Below are positions 41,217 to 50,801 of a stretch of DNA of 64,000 nucleotides, piece after piece. Position 1 is the stretch's first letter, and every line of letters starts with the position of its first letter. The notes beneath the pieces were generated by a model that was not told the DNA's origin, did no database searches, and saw nothing but the letters and a program-made list of their open reading frames with translations. Origin of the DNA: Candidatus Melainabacteria bacterium SSGW_16 (GTDB lineage Bacteria > Cyanobacteriota > Vampirovibrionia > 2-02-FULL-35-15). Location of the stretch: contig DUDS01000042.1 of assembly GCA_004769085.1 (NCBI GenBank), positions 1-64,000 on the forward strand, in the 5' to 3' direction. The position numbers and the translations under genes are program-made.

Positions 41217-43000
41217 ACTGGCTTGTTGGTTATGTTTCAGGAATTGCAGCATCTGTAGTTTCAGCAGTGCTGGCAGGTTTTATATTAAAAACTATTAACA
41301 GAGATGTTGCATTATTGAGTTTGTGTATTGGTCTTATTGTATTCATCTTGATTGTAATAAGATACAAAAATCTGTCATTTAATTTTAAAAGAAGTGATTT
41401 TAATTTCTGGGCTATTTTTGTAATCATTTCCTTTTCTATTATTTCTCTCAGAGCATTTCTGTGGCTTATTTACAAAACAGATGATTCAATAAAAATTCTT
41501 TCACCAAATAACCTGGGTGATATTTCCCTTCATATAAGTTTAATCAAATACTTTTCAAATAGCCCCAGATGGTGGCCTGAAAATAATATCGTTTCAAACG
41601 AAATTATCAGGTACCCTGTTGGTATGGATCTATTTAACAGCTTACTGGTATTTTGTGGTTTCGACTTATTTAAAAGCCTTATATGGGTTGGACTGCTTGG
41701 AGCAGCTGTAACATGTTTGTGCTTACTTCTCTGGGGTGGCTCTTTCACACTTGCTGGTTTTCTTTTTAACGGAGGATTTGCAGGTTTTCAGTTTTTTAGT
41801 TTACTTGTTTTTAAGGATTATCAGATTGATCTTGCGTGGAAAAATATTTTTCTTACAATGTTTATTACACAGAGAGGACTGCTTTATGCTATTCCTGCAG
41901 GATTGCTTCTTTTAACCAGCTGGCGTCAGAGATTTTTCTCTAATGATAAAACGAGTGATTCAAAATTTATTCTGCCGTTATGGATTGAAGTACTTCTCTA
42001 TTCTTCAATGCCTATTTTCCATGCACATACATTTATAATACTTTCCTTATTCCTTTTCATATGGCTGCTGTTTGCATCTTGGGGAAATCGTTCTCACATA
42101 ATTAGAGTATTTATTTTCTCCCTGCCATTTGCACTTTTTCTGCTTAGCCTGATGGTTAATCCTTCCAAAGCCAGTTCAATGATTCATCTGAAGCCAGGCT
42201 GGATGCAGAATAAAGAAAACTTTCTTTCATTCTGGCTATATAATTTTGGAATATTCTGGCCTTTAGTTCTTCTATTAGGTCTTGAACTTCCGGGAATCCC
42301 TGCTCTGATGAAATTTAACCTTCAGGAAACAAAGGAAAGATTTAAAAAGGACAGGCTTATAGTTATTTCATCAATATTTCTGTTTATCTTATTCTTAAAT
42401 GTAATGGCTGCTCCATGGGAATGGGATAATTGTAAAATTTTGATTTGGCCTTATCTTATCTTACTTCCTTATATATGGAAGAACCTTATCTCAGCATGGG
42501 ACGACCATTATAAATATATTACTTGTTTCCTTTTATTCTTTTCCGGATTCATTTGTGTTTTTGGAGGATTTCCAGAAATACGTGGATATGGGTTAACAAA
42601 GTTCAGCGAAGTTGCTCAGGTTGAAAAAGCTGTTAAAAATCTTCCAATAGAAGGCAGATTTGCTGCCTTCCCGACCTTTGATCATCCACTACTTTACTGT
42701 GGGAAAAAAATAGTAATGGGTTATCCCGGGTGGATGTGGTCACATGGGTACAATACAAAAACCATAGAAAAAAAATTAAAGAAATTAATGCTTGGAGATG
42801 AAAAGTGGAAAAAATATGCTGGTGATCTGGGTGTAAGATATATTTTCTTTGGCAAAAGAGAACTTAAAGAATACTCTGAATCAAAAAAGCCATGGGAGGA
42901 ATATGCTATAAAAATAGCTTCAGGAGACTGGGGAGAGATTTATGATCTCCAGGAACAGGGAGAAGTTAATCCTGGTAAAGCATTTCAGGAGATAAAATGA
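41213..43000 (+). CDS. Large polytopic membrane protein, 595 aa
   Basis: About 12-13 hydrophobic helices, with an extracytoplasmic loop after helix 4 (NNLGDISLHISLIKYFSNSPRWWPENN and RYPVGMDLFNSLLVF) that resembles the D-x-x-x-H loop of GT-C enzymes (GDISLH). A C-terminal soluble tail of ~130 residues contains FAAFPTFDHPLLYCGKKIVMGYPGWMWSHGYN and RYIFFGKRELKEY, reminiscent of the end domains of uncharacterised membrane mannosyltransferase-like proteins. It lies in the operon between two PA14-bearing proteins. Confidence 0.68.
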   Translation: MNWLVGYVSGIAASVVSAVLAGFILKTINRDVALLSLCIGLIVFILIVIRYKNLSFNFKRSDFNFWAIFVIISFSIISLRAFLWLIYKTDDSIKILSPNNLGDISLHISLIKYFSNSPRWWPENNIVSNEIIRYPVGMDLFNSLLVFCGFDLFKSLIWVGLLGAAVTCLCLLLWGGSFTLAGFLFNGGFAGFQFFSLLVFKDYQIDLAWKNIFLTMFITQRGLLYAIPAGLLLLTSWRQRFFSNDKTSDSKFILPLWIEVLLYSSMPIFHAHTFIILSLFLFIWLLFASWGNRSHIIRVFIFSLPFALFLLSLMVNPSKASSMIHLKPGWMQNKENFLSFWLYNFGIFWPLVLLLGLELPGIPALMKFNLQETKERFKKDRLIVISSIFLFILFLNVMAAPWEWDNCKILIWPYLILLPYIWKNLISAWDDHYKYITCFLLFFSGFICVFGGFPEIRGYGLTKFSEVAQVEKAVKNLPIEGRFAAFPTFDHPLLYCGKKIVMGYPGWMWSHGYNTKTIEKKLKKLMLGDEKWKKYAGDLGVRYIFFGKRELKEYSESKKPWEEYAIKIASGDWGEIYDLQEQGEVNPGKAFQEIK

Positions 43001-43003
43001 CAT

Positions 43004-46000
43004 ATGCTTATGTTGCCTGAAGTGTCAAAAATTATAAAGAGACTACCGCTGCAATTAATAATTTTTATTTTCTTTTTTGGTTGTTTTGCATTATTTATAA
43101 ACTCAAATAATATGGGCAGTCATCATCCACACCATATTGGAATAGAAGCTATAACAGAGAGGCATCATTTTTATCTTGAAGGCTCTAAGACTCCTAAATG
43201 TCAACCCATAGCAGAATCATGGGCTGATGTAATCCCTTACAAAGGACATTTATATGTTGGTAGACAGCCTGGAGTATTTATATTTGGTTCAATAGCATAT
43301 TTCTTTATTAGCAAATCAGGGATTACTTATTACAAGGACTATGTTCTCGCTGGTGAGTTAGTTATATTGTTTACTTCAGTATTATTGACCGCTATAGCTA
43401 TGGTTCTGTTATTCAACATAGCTTTCAACATAACAAACAGTTACTTTAATTCATTCTTAGTCGCTTTGTTTTGTGGTTTTGGCACATTAGTATTCCCATA
43501 TTCAGGTGAAATTCATCATGATATTTTTTCTATATTTTTCCTATTGTGTGGATTTTATATCTTATTCTATAAATATCATATAAACAAAAATCAGCCTTTA
43601 CTATTTTTTTTACTATCAGGATTTTTAACTGGTTTAGCATTTTTATGCTCTTTTAAAGCCCCGCCATTAATCATAATAATTTTTCTTTATGTCTTATTTC
43701 ACAAGAATTGGAAGGAAAGTTTTCTGTTTATACTTTCTATATTTGTTGGTATCTTGCCTTCTCTGTTATATAACTTACACATCTTTGGTAATCCTTTTGT
43801 TTTCCCTGAAACTTATGGTGATTATTATCCCACTTCATTACCCAGATATTTTTCTTTTAAGAATTTTTTAGATAAGTTTAATACTTATTTTATTCACCCA
43901 TTTACTGCTCTGCCTTTATATTCACCCATTTATTTAGTTAGTCTATTTGGATTTATCTTATTCCCTAAAAAATATACTATTGAGAAAATAATATTACCTT
44001 GTGCCTTTTTTATCACATTTTTTCAAATGACAACAATTTTAAGTGCAGGTGCATGTCAATATGGTCCAAGAAACTTTTTATGCACAATGCCATTTATACT
44101 AATAGGTTTAAGCGGCTTCTTTAGTAAAGAAAAAACTAACTTGGGAGAAATCCTTTCTAAATATAAGTATCTAAATCCGTTGATTATATTAACTGGGATA
44201 TTCTCAATTATTGTGTGCAGCACAGGTAGCATTATAGGGATTATAAATTGTGATTATTATAATTATGCATTTTTAGCATATCTTGCCAGGATTATTTCTG
44301 GTGATATTCCAGAATTTCGTTTTATTACCTTTGGAGTAATTCTGATTTTTATTTCTATCGTCCTGTTCTTTATAAAGGACACCAACACCTATACAGCAAC
44401 CATAAGATTCTTACAGGCTTTCTACAAAGAATACGGACATAAAATCATAGGGTTTATTTGTATGATTATTTTAATACCAACGATTTCAGTTATCCTGTGT
44501 ATAGTTGGAAAATTTATAGGGATTACAATATGCGAGGATTTAACAAATAATCTTCTAACCAATTTCTCTAAAACAGCAATTTATGAAAGACCAATAGTTC
44601 GTTTTGTTATTACATCAGTTGAATATATTTTACTTCTCAATTTACTATTTCTTATAATAAATCCACATAAACTTAAAATGTCTGTATCTGCAATAAGAAC
44701 ATTCCTAGATGAATATAAATCTAAATGGTTGCTTCTCACTGTAATAATGGCAATAGGTTTTTTATTGAGGACATTCAAATTAGACACAATACCTTCTGGA
44801 TTATATGTAGATGAAGCATTGTTTGGTTACAATGCATACTGCATTTCCGAAACTGGAAGAGATGAAACAGGAGAGATCTTGCCTGCATTGTTTAAGGCTT
44901 ATGGTTACTATCTCTCAAATGGGATGTATTATTATTGTGCAGCTATTTTTATAAAATTATTTGGACCAACTATTTTTGCTCTAAGACTTACATCTTGTTT
45001 TTTAGGTCTTTTGACAATATTTTTTACTTATAAGCTAACAAAGTTATATTTCTCGGAAAAAATTGCACTGCTTGCTGCTTTTTTACTATCAATTTCACCA
45101 TGGGCAATTCAATATTCAAGGATTTCAATGGATCCAAGCGCATTGCCACCTTTTATTGTACTGGGCTTGTATCTATTTTCACTTGGTCTAAAAGATAAAA
45201 GCAAGTACATTGTATTTTCATCCATACCAATAGCATTATCATTTTACTGTTATGCCCCAGCAAGACTATTTGTTCCTCTGCTTTATTGTTGCCTACTAGG
45301 TTTAAATTTTAAAAAAGTAGTTGAAAAAAAAGATGCTGTAATAACCTGCTTTGTAATAGTACTTATAATGCTAATGCCTTTCACCAAGTATAAAGGAGAT
45401 TTTTTACAAAATAGATTTAATATGATTTCAATAACAAATTCCTATTTTTCTTTAGAGCCAGCAAAAAAGGAATTTGAAAAATCAGGATTTGCTTTTTTTA
45501 CAAAGAATTCCATGATTTGCACAACAGTAGTTTTTATCCGAAATTATTTAAAACACATTTCAAGCGGTTTTCTTCTAGAGAAAGGAGATGGAAACCTTAG
45601 GCATAATGTTGGAGGAAGGGGGCAACTATTATGGTTTACTTTTTGGGCTGGATTTATAGGATTACTATATCTCTTTTTTAAGAGGAGCTTACAACTTTAT
45701 ATTTTCCCATTGTGGTTTCTTATTTTTCCAATACCCTCATCACTTACATGGGAGGCAATTCCTCATGCAGGAAGATCTATTTGTGGATTGCCAATATTTG
45801 AGATTTTGGCAGCAGTTGGGTTTTGTTATATGTTATCCCTTGCAAAGGAACTATTAGCAACAAACAGATTTATTGGAATTGTAGTATGCTCATTGATCAC
45901 ATTATTTACTGTTTATGGAATAAAAGATTTTAAAAATTATTTGCATAAGTATTTTGTTCAATTTCCTCTATACTCCAGACCATGGTTTGACTATGAAGCA

Positions 46001-46768
46001 ACAGCAATTTTACAAGCTACTGAAAAAATAAAAGAATATGATATTTTCATAACTCCCTTCGAAATACCCAATTATAGTTATCTGTTTATACATAAAGTTA
46101 ATCCGAAGGAGTGGCAAGGGAAAAACAATTCAAATAAATTTATTAAAGATGATCAGTTTAATTTTAATAAAAATATCAATAAAAAGGTTGCAAGGATAGT
46201 AAGACCTGGGACTTACCAAAATGAACAAACCATTCATCATATATATGATGAACTTACTGATAATTTAATCTATGAGATAAAAAAGGTAAGTAACCCTTCT
46301 AAGAGAGAAACAAAGAACTTTTATCCAAAAATTACTGGTGGACTACAAGGAAAATATTTTAATGATGACAAATTTAATGATTTAAAATTAGAAAGAATAG
46401 ATCCATTAATTAGTTTTAATTGGAATTGGGGTACTCCCAACCCAGCAATTAACAATACAAAGTTTTCTGCAATATGGTCTGGTTGGATACAAATTGAAGA
46501 ACCCGGTAATTATCAATTTATTACTGAAAGTGAAGGAGGAATTGAATTGATCATTGATGATTTAGTTGTGATTCAAGATCACAGCTATCATCCTCCAACT
46601 ATAGCTAATAGTAGTCTGAATTTAGTTTCTGGTTGGTATCCAATTGTACTGAAACTCTGTACCAATAGTGGACTTAATATTATTAATCTAAAATGGGTAC
46701 CACCTGGTAGCAATGAAAGTAATATCCCACCAAATCTTTTATCTCCAGATTACATTTACACTGAGTAA
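43004..46768 (+). CDS. 1254-aa fusion of two membrane GT-C-like modules with C-terminal PA14 domain
   Basis: The longest gene in the window. Residues ~1-560 are one polytopic module (first loop GIEAITERHHFYLEG..., then GHLYVGRQPGVFIFGSIAYFF), related to the YFGP proteins. Residues ~575-1090 are a second, GT39-like module with acidic pair D603/E604 in GLYVDEALFGYNAY, plus SPWAIQYSRISMDPSALP. Residues ~1110-1254 are PA14-like (GGLQGKYFNDDKF, GWIQIEEPGNYQFITESEGGIELIIDD, GWYPIVLKL). Each module alone is normal length, so this is a true fusion with no frameshift seen. It starts 3 bp after the previous stop. Confidence 0.76.
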   Translation: MLMLPEVSKIIKRLPLQLIIFIFFFGCFALFINSNNMGSHHPHHIGIEAITERHHFYLEGSKTPKCQPIAESWADVIPYKGHLYVGRQPGVFIFGSIAYFFISKSGITYYKDYVLAGELVILFTSVLLTAIAMVLLFNIAFNITNSYFNSFLVALFCGFGTLVFPYSGEIHHDIFSIFFLLCGFYILFYKYHINKNQPLLFFLLSGFLTGLAFLCSFKAPPLIIIIFLYVLFHKNWKESFLFILSIFVGILPSLLYNLHIFGNPFVFPETYGDYYPTSLPRYFSFKNFLDKFNTYFIHPFTALPLYSPIYLVSLFGFILFPKKYTIEKIILPCAFFITFFQMTTILSAGACQYGPRNFLCTMPFILIGLSGFFSKEKTNLGEILSKYKYLNPLIILTGIFSIIVCSTGSIIGIINCDYYNYAFLAYLARIISGDIPEFRFITFGVILIFISIVLFFIKDTNTYTATIRFLQAFYKEYGHKIIGFICMIILIPTISVILCIVGKFIGITICEDLTNNLLTNFSKTAIYERPIVRFVITSVEYILLLNLLFLIINPHKLKMSVSAIRTFLDEYKSKWLLLTVIMAIGFLLRTFKLDTIPSGLYVDEALFGYNAYCISETGRDETGEILPALFKAYGYYLSNGMYYYCAAIFIKLFGPTIFALRLTSCFLGLLTIFFTYKLTKLYFSEKIALLAAFLLSISPWAIQYSRISMDPSALPPFIVLGLYLFSLGLKDKSKYIVFSSIPIALSFYCYAPARLFVPLLYCCLLGLNFKKVVEKKDAVITCFVIVLIMLMPFTKYKGDFLQNRFNMISITNSYFSLEPAKKEFEKSGFAFFTKNSMICTTVVFIRNYLKHISSGFLLEKGDGNLRHNVGGRGQLLWFTFWAGFIGLLYLFFKRSLQLYIFPLWFLIFPIPSSLTWEAIPHAGRSICGLPIFEILAAVGFCYMLSLAKELLATNRFIGIVVCSLITLFTVYGIKDFKNYLHKYFVQFPLYSRPWFDYEATAILQATEKIKEYDIFITPFEIPNYSYLFIHKVNPKEWQGKNNSNKFIKDDQFNFNKNINKKVARIVRPGTYQNEQTIHHIYDELTDNLIYEIKKVSNPSKRETKNFYPKITGGLQGKYFNDDKFNDLKLERIDPLISFNWNWGTPNPAINNTKFSAIWSGWIQIEEPGNYQFITESEGGIELIIDDLVVIQDHSYHPPTIANSSLNLVSGWYPIVLKLCTNSGLNIINLKWVPPGSNESNIPPNLLSPDYIYTE

Positions 46769-46845
46769 GATTCAAAAGATTATCGTACTGTATCACCCAT
46801 TCCTAATTCTCTTTATAATACTATCCCTGCTTATTGCTATTAAGA

Positions 46846-46851
46846 TATCAT
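46846..46851 (+). promoter_or_regulatory. -10-like element of the GT2 gene
   Basis: TATCAT ending 9 nt before the ATG at 46861, in the 92-bp gap after the large fusion gene; no Shine-Dalgarno sequence. Confidence 0.3.
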
Positions 46852-46860
46852 ATCGTTTAA

Positions 46861-47805
46861 ATGGAGAAAAATATGGTTGCTAAGTATTCAGTAGTAATTC
46901 CAATATTCAATGAAGAGCTAATAATAAATGAAACTTACTCAAGGTTGAAAGAAGTATTGGACAAAATCAATGAACCATATGAATTAATCTTTGTTAACGA
47001 TGGGAGTAATGATTCTTCTCATAAAATAATATTTGAAATCTGCAAAATAGATCCACATGTAAAATTACTTGATTTTTCACGAAATTTTGGTCATCAAATT
47101 GCTATAGGAGCTGGGCTTGATTATGCTGAAGGAGAAGCTATTATAAGCATTGATGCTGACTTGCAGGACCCACCTGAAGTGATTCTAGAAATGATTAGAA
47201 AATGGAAAGAAGGATACAATGTTGTATACGGTAAAAGGGTAAGAAGAGATGGTGATGCATTTTTAAAAAAAGTAGCTATAAAAATATATTATAGACTTTT
47301 AAGGACACTTACTAATTATGATATACCAGCTGATGTAGGAGATTTCAGATTAATTGACAGGGAAGTTTGCAATATTATTCATAACTTGCCTGAAAAAAAT
47401 AGATACTTAAGAGGATTAGTTACATGGATTGGTTTCAACCAAACATTTGTTGAATATGCAAGGAGGGGCAGAATAGGCGGGGAAAGTAAATATTCTTTAG
47501 CAAAGTTATTTCACTTAGCAATCAGTGGAATAACATCTTTTTCCTATAAACCATTAAGGCTAGCATCATATATAGGAATCATTTTATCAATCTGCAGTTT
47601 CTTTTATTTGGTCTTGGTAATTTATTTAAGAATAGCTAATGATATTCCAATCGGTGGGTGGGCTTCTATGACAGCTACAAATTTATTCTTCTATGGTATT
47701 GTGCTTATTATCCTTGGTATAATGGGCGAATATATAGGTAAAATTTACGAGGAAACAAAGAACAGACCACTATATATCTTAAAAGGGAAAAAAGGGTTTA
47801 AATAA
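46861..47805 (+). CDS. Polyprenyl-phosphate glycosyltransferase (DPM1/GtrB/ArnC-like GT2)
   Basis: A 314-residue GT2 enzyme with SVVIPIFNEELIINETY, ELIFVNDGSNDSS, DFSRNFGHQIAIGAGLDYA, the DXD motif D98-A-D100 in IISIDADLQDPPEV, DVGDFRLIDREV and two C-terminal transmembrane helices (ASYIGIILSICSFFYLVLV and LFFYGIVLIILGIMGEYIG). It makes polyprenyl-P-sugar on the cytoplasmic side, the donor type used by the GT-C proteins around it. Confidence 0.9.
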   Translation: MEKNMVAKYSVVIPIFNEELIINETYSRLKEVLDKINEPYELIFVNDGSNDSSHKIIFEICKIDPHVKLLDFSRNFGHQIAIGAGLDYAEGEAIISIDADLQDPPEVILEMIRKWKEGYNVVYGKRVRRDGDAFLKKVAIKIYYRLLRTLTNYDIPADVGDFRLIDREVCNIIHNLPEKNRYLRGLVTWIGFNQTFVEYARRGRIGGESKYSLAKLFHLAISGITSFSYKPLRLASYIGIILSICSFFYLVLVIYLRIANDIPIGGWASMTATNLFFYGIVLIILGIMGEYIGKIYEETKNRPLYILKGKKGFK

Positions 47806-47844
47806 ATTTAAAAATAAGTCCATCTTCATTACCTCACAACAGAA

Positions 47845-48579
47845 GTGTTAAAAAAATCATTAATATGGAAGTTTATATATTGGGCAAGAGACTTAAGATC
47901 TCAAGAAGTATTTGAAGCACTAAAAAAACACTGCAGAGGAGATGTATTAGATGTAGGAGGTTGGGATTTTTTCTTAACAGTTAAAAAGAAAAATCTAACT
48001 TATAACAGCTGGACCACCTTGGAAACCTCTGAAGAAAAAGATCTAGAGCTAGAGGAAGAAAATTTTAAATTTATCCATGGAGATGGTTGCAATATGCAGT
48101 TCAATGACAATCAATTTGATCTGATTTTAAATATTCAAGTTCTAGAACATGTGCTTGAACCTATAAAAATGGTAAATGAAATATCACGTGTATTAAAACC
48201 AGCAGGTTATGCAATATTTTTAATTCCACAAACTGGTGTTATTCATCATACTCCTGAACACTATTACAACTTCACTCGGTTCTGGATTACTAAAGTTATG
48301 GAAAGAGCTCGGTTAGAGATTATTGAATTAAAACCATTAGGAGGGGTTTGGTCTACTATTGCATCAAGAATGGTATATTTTTTCCCACAAAGCATTCAAT
48401 ACAAAGGATTATCAACAAAAGAATGTAAAAGAAATTTTCTGTTTTATCTCTTGTATCCATTAATGGCATTATATGCAACAATAAGCATTCCATTATGTCT
48501 TCTTTTAAGTTGTGGTGACCTGACTGAAGAACCTAATAATCACTTTGTGCTAGTTAGAAAAAAAATTAAAGATGAATAA
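47845..48579 (+). CDS. SAM-dependent methyltransferase 1 (glycan island)
   Basis: A 244-residue methyltransferase-11-like protein: DVLDVGGWDFFLT (motif I in a variant form), FIHGDGCNMQFNDNQFDLILNIQVLEHVLEP, RVLKPAGYAIFLIPQTGVIHHTPEHYYNFTRFW, then a C-terminal hydrophobic stretch (NFLFYLLYPLMALYATISIPLCLLLS) likely to anchor it to the membrane. It starts with GTG at 47845. It probably methylates a lipid-linked saccharide or sugar. It overlaps the next gene by 8 bp. Confidence 0.75.
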   Translation: MLKKSLIWKFIYWARDLRSQEVFEALKKHCRGDVLDVGGWDFFLTVKKKNLTYNSWTTLETSEEKDLELEEENFKFIHGDGCNMQFNDNQFDLILNIQVLEHVLEPIKMVNEISRVLKPAGYAIFLIPQTGVIHHTPEHYYNFTRFWITKVMERARLEIIELKPLGGVWSTIASRMVYFFPQSIQYKGLSTKECKRNFLFYLLYPLMALYATISIPLCLLLSCGDLTEEPNNHFVLVRKKIKDE

Positions 48580-49225
48580 AATTTTTAATTCAAATATTGA
48601 TAATGACGAGAATACATCGGGGATTCGTTCAGTACTTTCATATTCATTTATATTTGACCTATTCCAATGGCTTATAGGAGATAGCAATCTTAAACAAAGA
48701 TTTATTAGAAAATTTGTTATGCCATCTAACAATGCAAAAATATTGGATCTTGGCTGTGGTACAGGTAAGATACTTGATTTTCTTCCACAAGATATAAAAT
48801 ATGTGGGTTATGATGCAAATTCAGAGTATATTAGTTTTGCATCTAAAAAATACAAAGACCGCGGGTTATTTTATTGTCAAAATGGATTCAACTCATCAAC
48901 GGTTGATACCAATGCATTTGATATAGTTATAGCAAAGGCAATTCTGCACCATATAAATGATGAAGAAGCAAAAAAGTTATTTATTGCTGCATTTAACAGT
49001 CTTAAACCGGGTGGATATCTTGTAACTTTAGATGGTGCTTATATCAAGAACCAGTCAAAGATTGCCAAATTTATTATCTCTAAGGATAGAGGTAAATATG
49101 TTCGTAAACCAGAAGAATATTTTAATTTAGCCAAGAGTTCATTTTCAAAGATTGAAGAATTTATTTTGCACGATGCTTATAGGATCCCATATACAATCTT
49201 CATTATGAAATGTTTTAAGCAATGA
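48572..49225 (+). CDS. SAM-dependent methyltransferase 2 (glycan island)
   Basis: A 217-residue class I methyltransferase with a canonical motif I (AKILDLGCGTGKILDFLP), GYDANSEYISFASKKY, FDIVIAKAILHHINDEEAKKLF and LKPGGYLVTLDGAY. The C-terminus IPYTIFIMKCFK fits the C-terminal strand. The substrate is unknown. It follows the previous methyltransferase with an 8-bp overlap and converges on a membrane protein 2 bp away. Confidence 0.82.
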   Translation: MNKIFNSNIDNDENTSGIRSVLSYSFIFDLFQWLIGDSNLKQRFIRKFVMPSNNAKILDLGCGTGKILDFLPQDIKYVGYDANSEYISFASKKYKDRGLFYCQNGFNSSTVDTNAFDIVIAKAILHHINDEEAKKLFIAAFNSLKPGGYLVTLDGAYIKNQSKIAKFIISKDRGKYVRKPEEYFNLAKSSFSKIEEFILHDAYRIPYTIFIMKCFKQ

Positions 49226-49227
49226 GA

Positions 49228-50742
49228 TCAATCAGTTTTAATTAGCTTTATAATCTTAGAAACCGGCTGAAATATTCTTTCCAATCTCTTAAACTCTGCT
49301 GGTCTATATCCCTTTAAGCCATAAAGACTTTGATCCATTTCACACCCTTCTATTCCAAATGCAGCACCAAATACAATACTAATTGTGGCAAATATAAGTA
49401 TAAATATTCTCAATATAACCCAGTCAAACGAGCTTTTCTGAATTACAGAATCAACATACATGAACACAATGCCTGAAGAAAGAACTATAAGTGAAATAAA
49501 ATCAGCTACATATCTCATTAATGCTGCAAACCAGAATAAATAAACAATTAAAATTAAAAGTCCAGGCAAAAAAATTATTAAAAACTCTGAGCGTGGGAAT
49601 CTAGGATTGGAATTTACCTTATTTACATTCCTGTTGGATTTTTGTAACAAAAGTATTAAAGGACATATTAATAAAAACAGTACAAATGGCACAGAAGGAA
49701 ATATTCCAACTATTTTTTCGAAATAATATAGACGCGGGAAGGATATTTTCGGGCAGGTTGAATATGCATGTATAAATGGAAAATCTTTATTAATTTCAGG
49801 CTGATGAAAGATATACAAATATGTGCTTGGAATTAAATTATGAATTCCAAGAGGTTTAAGTTTCCTTTGGTCAATCCATGTAAGCTGGTGTCTAAAACCG
49901 TTTTCAAAAAAATTATCAAATCGCAAATAATTATATAACCCCCAGATAAACAGACATAAAATAAATGGCACTACTATAGCAACTGTATTAGCTCTGATCT
50001 TTTGTTTATCTTCTTTGCACAGTTTCAGCCATACTAGAATCAATGAGAACATAGTAAAAGTAGCTGTTGGTCTTGATCCTGCAGCCATACCAAAAAACAA
50101 GCTTGCAGAAGCAAGCAAAAACAATCTCTTTTTTTCATTTTGGAAAGCATAACACAAAAAGAACAAGCCTCCTAAAACAAAAAAATAACCTGATGCAATT
50201 GCTACCTGATACTGAGCTAGTCTTCGTAAATTAAAAGGTGCAACATTTGAAAAACCTAACACTGCTACAGTTAAAAGTAAAATCCAGAAAGGGCTTGATT
50301 TAAAATATTTTTTTCTTAACAACAATAGTATAAAAGTCCCCCATAGCACGCCTCCAAACATGAATATGAGTACTGCTAAATAATCTGATAATCCTTTACC
50401 AAAAAACAACTTGAAAGGAATGTATAAAGTTAGAACAGGGGCAGGACCAAAATATACATAGTATTTCCCTTTATATAATGAAGCATCCCAAAGCTTGTAC
50501 TTACGATCCACCTCAGGATCATACGGATTCTGAAATTCTAATAATTCAGGTTGAGGTTTTTGTTTCAAATGTAGTTGCCCACTTAGAAAAGAATCTGCGA
50601 GCTTATTATAATAATTGAAAATGTTATTTCGCGGATTAAAATTATTACTCTCAGGAATTGCTGTCCATAAATAATAGTAAAAGATAATAAAAAGCACTAT
50701 TCCAAGCTGAACAAATTGTTTCTTGTTAAGGAGTTCATTCAT
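49228..50742 (-). CDS. Polytopic membrane protein (YFGP family), 504 aa
   Basis: About 11 helices. The first loop contains YYNKLADSFLSGQLHLKQKP and GKYYVYFGPAPVLTLYIPFKLFFG, matching the loop of the protein at 31656-33098 in position and pattern. Later segments RPTATFTMFSLILVW and FFENGFRHQLTWIDQRK are family-like. It probably belongs to the same GT-C-like group, but no catalytic residues can be identified. TAGAAT (50752-50757) ends 9 nt before the ATG. Confidence 0.65.
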   Translation of the reverse strand: MNELLNKKQFVQLGIVLFIIFYYYLWTAIPESNNFNPRNNIFNYYNKLADSFLSGQLHLKQKPQPELLEFQNPYDPEVDRKYKLWDASLYKGKYYVYFGPAPVLTLYIPFKLFFGKGLSDYLAVLIFMFGGVLWGTFILLLLRKKYFKSSPFWILLLTVAVLGFSNVAPFNLRRLAQYQVAIASGYFFVLGGLFFLCYAFQNEKKRLFLLASASLFFGMAAGSRPTATFTMFSLILVWLKLCKEDKQKIRANTVAIVVPFILCLFIWGLYNYLRFDNFFENGFRHQLTWIDQRKLKPLGIHNLIPSTYLYIFHQPEINKDFPFIHAYSTCPKISFPRLYYFEKIVGIFPSVPFVLFLLICPLILLLQKSNRNVNKVNSNPRFPRSEFLIIFLPGLLILIVYLFWFAALMRYVADFISLIVLSSGIVFMYVDSVIQKSSFDWVILRIFILIFATISIVFGAAFGIEGCEMDQSLYGLKGYRPAEFKRLERIFQPVSKIIKLIKTD

Positions 50743-50751
50743 ATTTAAAGA

Positions 50752-50757
50752 ATTCTA
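50752..50757 (-). promoter_or_regulatory. -10 element of the YFGP-family gene
   Basis: TAGAAT on the minus strand (part of TATAGAAT) ending 9 nt before the ATG at 50742; no Shine-Dalgarno sequence. Confidence 0.35.
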
Positions 50758-50801
50758 TACTTTAATTCAGATCAAAAAACAAACTATAAATCTTTATGTA
50801 A

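Noticed and set aside
46769-46860. Gene fragment between the 1254-aa fusion and the GT2 gene
   Set aside because: Short, no start with a supported frame and no family resemblance; treated as spacer with a -10-like site.
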